Shown here one piece after another: positions 12,665 to 22,256 of a DNA stretch of 64,000 bases (positions are counted from its first letter, which is position 1; each line of letters begins with the position of its first letter). The position numbers and the translations under genes are program-made. Source of the DNA: Sinotaia quadrata (taxonomy: Eukaryota; Mollusca; Gastropoda; Architaenioglossa; Viviparidae); NCBI GenBank assembly GCA_028829895.1, contig CM054179.1, positions 50,055,391 to 50,119,390 of the forward strand. The letters run 5' to 3'. Under the pieces are notes generated by a model that searched no databases, had not been told where the DNA came from, and saw nothing but the letters and a program-made list of their open reading frames with translations.

Positions 12665-12712
12665 ACGGGCACAAAGACTGGTAGGTCTCAAACCTACTGC
12701 TCTAGTGCCCGT
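12665..12712. other. Nested inverted repeat (two-tier stem-loop)
   Basis: The outer arms ACGGGCAC (12665-12672) and GTGCCCGT (12705-12712) pair perfectly. Inside them GTAGGT (12681-12686) and ACCTAC (12692-12697) pair around a CTCAA loop. Confidence 0.75.
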
Positions 12713-12902
12713 AGTACAAGCAACAAAACACAAATGATCATAAATTTCAACTTTACACGCCAAGAAAACCAGCCTAACGCACTACAGAAAAAATTGGAAA
12801 AGAATTCCAACAACAGTCGCCAGCACCGTACAAGCGCCAACCAACCTCCAACTCCAACACCACTGCCAGCACTTCCCGAATACTCGTGAGGGTAGTATGT
12901 CC

Positions 12903-12963
12903 CACTGGAGCGCTACAGATCAGTGAACATCATATGTTGAAATGAATCAGGAAAGCTCCAGTG
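12903..12963. other. Inverted repeat, 9-bp perfect arms, 43-base loop
   Basis: CACTGGAGC (12903-12911) faces GCTCCAGTG (12955-12963). The same arms recur at 33597-33605 and 33646-33653. Confidence 0.7.
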
Positions 12964-13004
12964 GCGACGTAAACTTTGTTATCGTAACCACCAACACCAA
13001 ACAG

Positions 13005-13036
13005 TGCTTTAGCCCACAGCTTCCTGGACTAAAGCA
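13005..13036. other. Conserved stem-loop H1, copy 2
   Basis: TGCTTTAGCCC (13005-13015) faces GGACTAAAGCA (13026-13036). Read on the minus strand, the single non-Watson-Crick position becomes a U-G wobble. Confidence 0.65.
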
Positions 13037-13723
13037 CACCTTTCACACTTACTCTCACAATGGATGAGCAGACACAGCCACTTCCCATACGCAATGCTTC
13101 TTCACAGCCAGTCAGCAACACACAGACACCCACAGTTTATAGAAACAAAGGAAATTTATAGCAACACTCTTAAAACACGGACAATGCAACTTTCCATGCT
13201 ATAGTTACCAGATTTAAGAAATACAAACTACATGCTTCTAAATGTGACAGAAAAATGTAATGAAAAATTTTTTAAAAATTAAAAATTCAGAATTTCACAT
13301 CTACAACACCTGCGACAAACACCCCTACCAACACGACACCCTTCCCTCTCCAGAAAACAGTGAGGAGAGGAAGTCCCAAGACCGAGAATGTCTCACGATA
13401 AGTCTACTGTGGATTCTGAGGGGAGATGTCAGTGAGGAAAAAAATGACACGTGAGAGGTATACTGGTAGGTTCGAACTGCCTGCATGAAGGGTGCAACGT
13501 GGTGGAAAGAGTATCAGGGACAGACACATGTGTCGCTCAACATAGCATAGTGGAAGGGGAGCTAACTGTGTTTAAGTGTGGAATTGTTGTTTCCAAAACA
13601 AAACCAGTTTAGTTTATATTCTGGGTAGAATTCTTGCTAAATCACTATGAGAAAATTCAGATCCGTGGAGAGTGCTGAATAATCTGACCATCGTGTATCA
13701 CACTCTAAACCATGGATCTAAAC

Positions 13724-13893
13724 CAGTGGTTCTTGACTTTTTTTGAGTCACGGCCCCCTTTGAGAATATGAAAGCTATGGACCCCCTCCCCAATTAGAAA
13801 AATTCACATAAGCAGAATATAAACATTTAGTGAATAATTGATTTTCACGGACGCTCTGAAGCCCATCCATGGACCCCAGGTTAAAAAACCCTG
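13724..13893. mobile_element. hAT-like non-autonomous element (MITE), 170 bp
   Basis: It starts CAGTGGTTCTTGACTTTTTT and ends GGTTAAAAAACCCTG, which are imperfect inverted ends. Exact 8-bp direct repeats ATCTAAAC flank it at 13716-13723 and 13894-13901. An 8-bp duplication and CAGTGGTTCT-type ends are standard for hAT transposons. It has no coding capacity. Confidence 0.85.
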
Positions 13894-13901
13894 ATCTAAA
13901 C

Positions 13902-15340
13902 TGTCAATTAAGATTTCCAGACCCAAGTCTCCAAGCCAATATGCATGCTAAGACAGAGTCGAAGGAGGTTTTAAGGGCCTGCATCTCTGGGTTGTTTGGA
14001 AATTCGTGCAGAGAAGAGGTCCTGTCCAGTTGCCAATTGTTGGAGTTGTGGTCAATACTTGCTGGTGTGCAGGGAGGTAAAGAAATACGAAGCTCTATTG
14101 TTATCGTGTGCAACTTTAAGGAGAAGGTTGTACCCTGTAAAGGAGATGTCAGCAGAGATTCTGATAGAACTTATTTTGATGTGTGTGTGCAGCAGTAGTG
14201 ACTTGAACATGGGAATATGACTGTCATCATTGTGCCAGTGACGTCACCACCGGGTAAGGAGACGATCAGATCTATCGTTATCAATATATTTTCTCTTTAC
14301 AAAATTTTCATTTCTATGGTGACAATTAGTAGCTATAGGTATGTATTTACTCAATACTCAACTTGACTTTCAATGAATGTTCTGTTAGAAACATCCAGGT
14401 TCTATTGTTTCGCTTTGAAACTAACTGAATTTATTCGTTTCTTTTATGATTGTTATATTTAATAAACATTGTTATTTCTTGTAACCAGGTTCTTGTACAT
14501 ATGAATTAGTATGGGATAGAGGACGGGTGGGGGCTTAAGTAATTAAAGACGGATCAAAAGCTAACCCTTAAGCAAGAAGTTCCGTTGGTAGAAAACTTGT
14601 GACAGAAGAATGATTATAATTATTTATGGTGTGCGTGTTTAAAGAGTATTCTGAAAGTGACAGGCCGAACATCTGGGTGGGGATTAGAGAAGAGTCGTCT
14701 AACTAGGCTAACATATACATATGACTGTGAATGTGGTTATTAATTATTAAAAATGAATATTAATAATAATTAATAGTTAACAGGTAACGTCATATCTGCC
14801 TGCTATTTTTATTAGTGAGGGAGGGTCCTGATGAGCTATGTATAGCCATAGACGCGTCGATTTTGGTGACTGTATTTTTCTTCCATATCTAATTTTAGAT
14901 CATTACAACTATTATAATTATTTCTTTGTTTTGGATGCTGAGAGCTCTGTAATTTGTCTTAGCTTAAAATGTTAAAGAAAATATACCTGAACTTGTTAAA
15001 TTCCTTGACGTCACATTTAACCTTTCCATTGCTTGTGATTAGTCCCTGGTTGAGCAAACATTTCTTTATATCGTCACGCTTTAGAAACCGCTTTAAGTGT
15101 CGGTCATGCAATGCGTTGTACTCAAATGGAATAAGTGGGCTTGTGTCAAATGGCTGATGAGGCAGGCTGACGTATTTAGCTTTCCCAACCTTAACAACAG
15201 TAAAACAATGTCTTTGGTTGTCATCCGTGTCCAGACTCTTTACCGCAATAACATAATTAATAAAAGAGAAGTAATTACGACATTAAAACTAGTTATAGCA
15301 ATGGAGTAACAACTGATTAGGACATTAAAGTTAGTTATAA
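13902..15340. other. Intergenic or intronic, no supported gene
   Basis: Overlapping opposite-strand open frames at 13869-14220 have no recognisable domain. On the minus strand a ctcctttacag acceptor near 14140 precedes a 27-codon frame ending HTSKY-stop, which is too short to call. CRE octamers lie at 14239-14246 and 15006-15013. Confidence 0.4.
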
Positions 15341-15344
15341 CAAT

Positions 15345-16680
15345 GCACTGTGTGGCATCTATGTTACCTTAATTAGTGATTATTGTTATTAATTAATCAT
15401 CTGTAACTAATTACAAGTGATGAAAATCTTAATTTATGATATGAATAATTCTCCAGAAAACACCACTAGTCTCTCTCACTTGGTGGATATGCGGGCGCTG
15501 TAAACGTTTTCTTTCTTCCACAACATTAAAGCAAACATTTACCGTCACACAATATTTCCGTAGGTGGAAAACTTCTTTCAAAAGGAGAAAATAAATCTAT
15601 ATTTAGCTAGCCCCCATCAACCCACTTTCTTTCCAACACATGGTATCAATATGTGTATGAAGGTCAATAAATTTAACAATAAATTGATTAAATCAAATAT
15701 ACATACAACAAATACAATGAAAAGATTACTTGTCATCAATATTTCCACAAACGATATTTAAATTATTTCATTATTTATAGATTGTTATATCCTAACAATA
15801 ATTCAACAGATAAGTGTCAATATAAATCACAGGTTAGTTCTTATCAGTGAACAGAAATAGAGTTACAGAGATTATAGCAATACTAGTTTGTACATAGCCT
15901 TGTCTAGGCAAAGCTGCAATAGTCTTTTTTGTGCTTTCATAACAAAGAGACAAGTCTATTGTCATAATGGAATTGTCAGTTTCATGTGTTCCTCTTGCAT
16001 GTTGTAGAACACTGATAAGCCACTATTCTCATTCAAGGCTAGCCTGGGCACTTCGACTTATTAGCTCCCTCAAGCAGAACAATAATTGTAGCAATTTCCA
16101 ATAACTTCCTTATACTAGAAATTCCTCAATGCAGTCAACATACTTTGCCACCATACATCAACAGAGTGCAGTGTATCCTTATACTTCTCGAGTCTACAAA
16201 GGTCATAGTAAGCTGGGAGGTTCACTAAAAAACAAAAAAGGCTGCTTCTTCCCCGTAAAATATAATCAGGGAACATATGCTACATTTTCCAGTTTATTCA
16301 TGTCTAACTCCATTCTTACTCACAGTCAACTTACAGTTTCTTGCAACAGTATTTATTAGCCCGACACATGCATACAGGCATAATAAATACAACATGTCAA
16401 TTTTATGAACATATTTACTAGAAACGATGTAAAGTGATTAGCATACTACTTACTTAGTTCACAATTTGTAGAAATAATTGTCTACTCGCAAATTACATAT
16501 CTATGTAAAACACAAGGAATACTTATCAAAAGCAAAATGCACAAAATAATTCTAAGTGCAGTCTCTCTCAATCAGTCAGTTAATTCACCATTAAGCTAAT
16601 GACTGCCTTTCATGGCCGAACTTCTTGTCACACCAAACTCAAAGTGACAATAGAATACTTTACAGCAGGTAAACTTTTGA
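15345..16680 (+). mobile_element. Dispersed 1.3-kb repeat, copy A
   Basis: It matches copy B (28980-30335) in the same orientation, and the reverse complements of copy C (50815-51440) and copy D (61640-62825). Shared landmarks include AATAATTCTCC, GTAGGTGGAAAACTTCTTTC, AATAAATTTAACAATAAA, CATACATCAACAGA and TTAGCCCGACACATGCATAC. Copies have diverged with many small indels. No open frame is conserved, so it looks non-autonomous. The class is unresolved. Confidence 0.75.
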
Positions 16681-17071
16681 CCTCAGCCCATTGGTGGATC
16701 TCATTTTTGTAAATTTTAACCATTCAATAATAAAAAAAACCCTACACATCCACAAAAAACTGGTTCAGATTGCATCAGCAGGTCTAGCACATCCTTTACC
16801 TGAGTTTGTTTGATTCCAACTTTGACACTTAAAAATATCAGCACGAGCATTGCCCAAGGTTGAGTCACTATGCTTACTTTTACAGTATGTGCTCACTTTT
16901 GCAGTCAAGGGTGCCTAGAGGTGTCACACATTTTCAGGTAAATTTTAATCTCTTGTGAATATAAAGAATATATACTTGACAACATTTTAACCATAGAGTG
17001 TTGTAAAACTAAATCCGTGATTTTGTGTGACGATGCCCAACCTTTGCTGCTGTTTCACAAGAAAAGAAACG

Positions 17072-17240
17072 AATACTTGACGTGTAAAAGTGAGCACATA
17101 AACTTGACGTGTAAAAGTGAATACATAAACTTGACCTGTAAAAGTGAGCACATAAACTTGACCTGTAAAAGTGAGCACATAAACTTGACGTGTAAAAGTG
17201 AGCACATAAACTTGACCTGTAAAAGTGAGCACATACATTG
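17072..17240. repeat. Minisatellite, unit 27 bp, about 6 copies
   Basis: The unit is ACTTGACSTGTAAAAGTGAG plus CACATAA. Because 27 is a multiple of three, several frames stay open, which explains the overlapping open frames here on both strands. Confidence 0.9.
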
Positions 17241-17395
17241 ATCACAGAACACGTTGTCAATACCCAGTTGCTATTATTCACATTCTGCTAAACTAATTTC
17301 GTTATAAATCCCCCATGTCCTAATGGTCAGATGTGATATTTCAATTTTAATTCATTACATTCAATGTCTTGATAGATGTCTTCACCCGTACTAAC

Positions 17396-17608
17396 CTTTG
17401 TTGTGCATAATGTGTATGTTCCATGGGGCGCAGGAATCATAGGGAATTTGTTGTTGAGTGGAAGGTCTTTCCACTTGGGAAGCTTGGCGCCTTGGGGTAA
17501 GATGTTCACATTCCTCGCTATGGTTGACTCTGGGGATGATAGTGGACTTAGTCTGCCCGAGTCACGGGTTTGGCTTGACCTCGAAGATTGGAGATCGTCT
17601 TTAGTCAT
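17396..17608 (-). CDS. Probable first coding exon of an unidentified gene
   Basis: An ATG at 17608 opens 71 codons that end at an AAAG/gttagt donor at 17396/17395 in phase 0. The product is polar and Ser-rich at first (MTKDDLQSSRSSQTRDSGRL). It continues with LPQGAKLPKWKDLPLNNKFP and then MIPAPHGTYTLCTTK, a Pro-rich pattern that looks like true coding sequence. It has no signal peptide or known domain. It lies upstream of, and on the same strand as, the coiled-coil-like gene ending at 8507, and could be its 5' exon. However, the phases (0 out, split codon in at 9473) require at least one linking exon that I could not find. Confidence 0.45.
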
Positions 17609-17984
17609 TGTATAGCGTGCCTTATGTCACATAAGCAATCATCTGTTATTAAAATTTCCACCTGAGTAAGAACTTACATAAAGAGAGGAACCCATTTTAA
17701 ACTGCCTTTTCTAAATCTCTATCTCTGTATCATAATAAGTTCATGTCGTGCCTACGAGGCTCCCCTCACCCCATACAGAAAAACGTATTCCTTTAAGACT
17801 TCTGACTCCTCTTGTCTGAGAATCTTCTACCCCAATTCAATAGCTGAGATTCATCTCCGTTGTCTTCAAGGGAGAGTACCAGAAGCCCACGTGAGACCAC
17901 TGCGTGAAAATGATTGAATTAGACCGGTAAACAAATAAAACAGCAAATAAAATCTTTGATACTGCCCGTAATCATCAACGACGG

Positions 17985-18560
17985 ATAGTTTTGTCACTTT
18001 ACACTGCCAATTTATACCCCTACTGGTAGTTTTGTCACTTTACACTGCCAATATTCATTCCTGGCTGATAGTGTTGTCGCTTTACACTGTCAATATTTAT
18101 CCCTGACTGGTAGTTTTGTCACTTTGCACTGCCAATATTAATTCCTGGCTGATAGTTTTGTCACTTTACACTGTCAATATTTATCACTGGCTGGTAGTTT
18201 TGTCACTTTGTACTATTTAAAATTATCACTGGCTAGTAGCTATATTACTTTCTACTCTTTACAGTCAGCACTAACTGATAATTTTGTCACATTACACTGC
18301 CATAATTCATCATTGGCTGGTAGTTTTGTCACTTTACACTGTCAATATTTATCACTGGCTGGTAGTTTTGTCACTTTGTACTATTTAAAATTATCACTGG
18401 CTAGTAGCTATATTACTTTCTACTCTTTACAGTCAGCACTAACTGATAATTTTGTCACATTACACTGCCATAATTCATCATTGGCTGGTAGTTTTGTCAC
18501 TTTGTAATATTTATAATCAGCACTAACTGGTAGTTTTGTTACTTTGCATTGCCCATAATC
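17985..18560. repeat. Minisatellite, unit 42 bp, about 13 copies, with higher-order repeat
   Basis: The unit resembles TAGTTTTGTCACTTTACACT followed by GCCAATATTTATC and CCTGGCTGG. Four units form a 168-bp higher-order block repeated from about 18228 and from about 18396. The open frame at 18208-18507 comes from the array. Confidence 0.85.
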
Positions 18561-18639
18561 ATAATTGTCACATTGTTATTAACAGACTGGTAGATATATA
18601 CCTTATCACTAAAAGTGCCGGCTGATAGTTATTTCACCT

Positions 18640-18990
18640 TGTTTCTAACTGCAGGTTGTTGGTTATATCACCTTGTTCGTAACTGCAGGTTGTTGGTTAT
18701 ATCACCTTGTTTGTAACTGCAGGTTGTTGGTTGTATTGTCTTGTTCGTAACTGCAGGTTGTTGATTGTATTGTCTTGTTCGTAATTGCAGGTTGTTGGTT
18801 GTATTGTCTTGTTCGTAATTGCAGTTTGTTGGTTGTATTGATATGTTCGTAATTGCAGGCTGTTTGTTGTATTGTCTTGTTCGTAACTGCAGGTTGTTGG
18901 TTGTATTGTCTTGTTCGTAACTGCAGGCTATTGGTTGTATTGTCTTGCTCGTAACTGCAGGTTGTTGGTTGTATTATCATCTTCAGTCGA
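18640..18990. repeat. Minisatellite, unit 34 bp, about 10 copies
   Basis: The unit is AACTGCAGGTTGTTGGTTGT followed by ATTGTCTTGTTCGT. The minus-strand open frame at 18702-18995 is a by-product. Confidence 0.9.
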
Positions 18991-19950
18991 TACACCTGCG
19001 TGAACTTAGTTCAGTTCGAACCATTATCTTCGGTTATAAAGTGTCGGTAAATAAAATAACAATATCAATACTTACTGATTTTTAATGACAAATATAGCTT
19101 GCTATGAATTAATCTATAACAGTGCGCAGTTTCATCTGTAGTTTTGTTCCCTGTGTGAATTATCGCTCATGTACTCCCGACCGTCCGACAAGGCCTTGTA
19201 CAATGAAAGAACAGCGAAGTCGAATTTACGCAGAACAGGACCTTTCCATTGTTCTAACCAAAAGTCCTAAATATAGAATGTGCTCGATCGACACACGGTG
19301 ATTAGTCCTTTAAGAACGATCGAACAAATTTGATTTAGTTCCATTATCAGCGAACAAGAATGCGGATGTAAATCTCATGTACTTCGGTGTAGTTATACAC
19401 AGTACCCGTTTTATGGACAAAGCTGTTGTAGGAACTGTAGAATGCGTCGGGTAGAACCACTACGACTTTATACGACATTCACACTTGTCCAACCCATTGA
19501 ACAAAACTGATGATGTCACACGATCTGAAAGATTGTTCACGTTGACAGACAGGCTGATCAATTTCCTAGTGAAAACTCCCCATAAGACGGTCTTCGTGAG
19601 AGGTAAAGCTGTTTAGCTCTTTCTTTTATGTTAGCAGTCAGAAGAGGGGTTCGCGTACATCTATCTTATCAGCATTTTGAAATTACTAGCAGTGTCATGT
19701 GTCTTGGTTGAATGATTAAGTTTGAATTTAGTTATTTAGACGGACAGTAAAATATTATCCAAAGTTTTGCTCGCTTACTGTTGAAACAAATTTAGTACTG
19801 TCCATCCATCCATATGCTACTGAGTAGGGAAGCCTGTGTCCAGTTGACCTTCTAGCGTTCAAAATGAACCTGACAGTGTCAGCCACAGAGCGTCCAGTAA
19901 CAGATTTCAAAGTTCACAATTCGTAAAACTCATTACAAGTACAAGCAAGC
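18991..19950. other. Non-repetitive intergenic stretch with more CpG than its surroundings
   Basis: The 19140-19560 part contains many CG dinucleotides. It lies upstream of the minus-strand exon at 17396-17608, so a promoter is possible but not shown. No coding feature is supported. Confidence 0.35.
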
Positions 19951-19954
19951 TATG

Positions 19955-20042
19955 TCGTGCGTGTGTGTGTGCGTGTGTGTGTGTATGTGTGTATATGTGT
20001 GTGTGTGTGTGCGTGTATGTTTGTGTGTGTGTGTATGTGTAT
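19955..20042. repeat. Impure (TG)n microsatellite
   Basis: The tract is TG-rich with GC and AT interruptions. The opposite-strand His/Thr open frame here is an artefact. Confidence 0.9.
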
Positions 20043-21200
20043 GAGGGACGGAGGGAAGGACAAAGAGAAAGAGAGAGAGCTGTCTCTCTACTATAATTAC
20101 CAACTCACACACAAACATTATAATTATATACTACACAGTTTATGCACAGATGGTGTCCGATAACAGGTTTCGGCAAAGAAAACTGGCAGTTTTTATGCAT
20201 GTTTTTTTTTTAGGTTTGTTAAGTACTTTAAACGAATAAATATTGCTACGATAAAAAAGTAAGTGTTCATAGTGTCTACAAGATGAGAGTTAGAGATGTG
20301 CGTCTGGCAAACAACACTGAGGGCACAAAGGCATATTTGCTATCGCAAAGTGTCTGCCATATTGAAAAGACTGAAGCATGTAGCGTCTACGCGTTTGGTA
20401 TATACTGTTTTCGATATATTTATATACCCAGTTTTATGAGTTCAATAAACATAATTAAATTTTCAGCACAATACAAAGAAACAAGAAAGGAAAAGATCCT
20501 CAGGCCTTTCACTTCAGATAATAAATAGAATTAAATTCACAATACAATACAAACAAACAAGAAGGGAAATAACCCCAAACCTATCAAAACTTCTAACTGT
20601 TAGAAATAAAAAAATATATAAAATGGTCCAATAGAAATAATAAACAGGCAACAGCCTAGAGAATGAGAAGCATTCACTTTTGTTGGCATGACACAAAAGT
20701 AAAACAACAAGCAGAAAAGTCGACTTATCTCCACTCTCATCCACCATCATCCCCCTATCAACTTTTTAAAAACCACGCTCCACACCACTTTTAAAAAAAC
20801 CATGCTCCACGCCACTTTCTATCAATCATGCTCCACTCTGCATATCCACATCTGAAACCTACCTCCCGCAGAGAAATCGACTCAGGTAGGAAGCTACCAT
20901 CTTCTCACTCGATCATTCTTCATAGTCTGCGTCAAACAAGCCTAAAAAGCTCATTCTTGACCACTGTTTCATTCCCCCTTTCCTACCCGCCCCCCCCCCC
21001 CCCCACTTGTATTTGCCGGTTGGATGCTTGAAGATTGTTTTTGAATGAAAGATTATTTTGATGAAAGAAAAATATTATTTTGATGAAAGAAATAACTGAA
21101 GTTTTAAGATCAGACTAATTTCTTCTTTCATCTTTACCCTATTTACGCATACCAACCGATCTACCCGAAATTTCTCTTTCAGAACCTAGAGAACCAAGGA
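20043..21200. other. Intergenic, low complexity in parts
   Basis: A poly-C run lies at about 20991-21004, and CATGCTCCAC-like short repeats lie at about 20765-20835. The open frame at 20283-20528 shows no domain. Confidence 0.4.
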
Positions 21201-21224
21201 TTATATCATGAGAGGCTTTTCCAA

Positions 21225-21505
21225 ACGACTCTCGCTTTTGCTCCTTTCTTTCCTCTTATTTGTCTCTCTCACTTGTTTGTTTTCTCTCACCTGTTCTCTC
21301 TCTCTATCACTCGTTTTTCTCACACCTGTTGTTCTCACTCGGTTGTTTTCTCTCACCTGTTCTCCCTCTTTCACTCGAATGTTTTCTCACACACCTGTTG
21401 TTCTCTCGTTTGTCTTCTCACACCTGTTGTTCTCTTACTCGTTTGTCTTCTCACACCTGTTGTTCTCTCGTTTGTTTTCTCACACCTGTGGTTCTCTCAC
21501 GAGTC
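21225..21505. repeat. Pyrimidine-rich degenerate tandem repeat, unit about 30 bp
   Basis: TTCTCACACCTGTTGTTCTC and close variants recur with TCGTTTGT spacers. All three forward frames stay open, so the Ser/Leu/Phe-rich frames at 21208-21603 are not evidence of a gene. Confidence 0.8.
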
Positions 21506-22196
21506 CCTTTCTCACTACCTCTCTTTTACACCCACACACTGGACAGTGGTATAATGTATTTCTTTCAATAATTTTGATTTTACTGGTGTCGCAGTTCAAT
21601 TAATAGTAAGTATGTAGAACTAAATGGCAGAAAGCATTTGACAAAAAAAAAAAAAAAGCAGTGATGTTATGTAATTTCAAAGCAAACCATTTTCAGCTCT
21701 ATACAGTTTATATTTGATGGTTAATAAAATCTCCGCAACAAACGAAGCATATTATTATTTTAAAAATGTAAATTCAAATTAGTAGATTTTTGTTTTAAAT
21801 AGGCAAAGTTTCGGTGAATTAGTCACCTTTAGGACGAAAATAGATACATAAAATTCAATTGAATGTTGAGTAGCTTCTGAAATAAAGAGATTCTAGTTCA
21901 TTTTTTATCGCCTGTTGTTTGGAAATAAATCAAGCAAACAGTGAGTGGATTTCAGAAATAGCACAGCCTTTTGATCTACGAGAGAGTTTGGCATGGCTAT
22001 AAACTATAAAGTTGAAGAAGGCGGTCGGGACAGCCAAGTTTGGAAACAGAACAATGCTAGGCTAAGCGAGACACGCTGAGTTTGGGGGATGAGTGGGTGA
22101 AACAATCAACAAAGAAAAAAAAATATCTGGTGAGACTGAACATGTCTTAGACGTTAGTGCATTGTTGCTGCAATGACGCTTTGACCGTGTATTCAT

Positions 22197-22200
22197 GAGA

Positions 22201-22253
<53 letters not shown>
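22197..22253. repeat. (GA)n microsatellite
   Basis: An almost pure GA tract of about 56 bp. Confidence 0.95.

Positions 22254-22256
<3 letters not shown>

Larger units (their letters stand above)
11900..13110 (-). mobile_element. Stem-loop repeat family, copy 2 (reverse orientation)
   Basis: Read on the minus strand, this block matches parts of 33.4-34.7 kb and 54.2-54.7 kb. Shared parts are a TTTAGTCC...GG(A/G)CTAAA stem-loop (13036-13005) and an 8-9 bp CACTGGAGC...GCTCCAGT stem-loop (12963-12903). It also holds a nested stem-loop at 12665-12712. The 195-codon plus-strand open frame at 12150-12737 is rich in His, Thr and Asn, has no domain, and is probably a by-product of CA-rich DNA. The outer limits are uncertain. 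No transposase or reverse transcriptase motif was seen, so the class is unknown. Confidence 0.5.

Noticed and set aside
12150..12737. 195-codon plus-strand open frame
   Set aside because: Its composition follows the CA-rich repeat it lies in, it has no domain, and the block aligns as a reversed copy of repeats at 33-34 and 54 kb.
13460..13500. GGTTCGAAC, resembling a tRNA B box
   Set aside because: No A box, acceptor stem or anticodon arm could be placed around it.
14826..14860. CTGATGAG followed by a short hairpin, like a hammerhead ribozyme core
   Set aside because: The GAAA core that must follow stem II is missing (CATAGACG instead), and no matching cleavage-side stem is evident.
21208..21603. 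Hydrophobic Ser/Leu/Phe-rich frames suggesting membrane proteins
   Set aside because: They derive from a pyrimidine-rich tandem repeat that is open in all forward frames.
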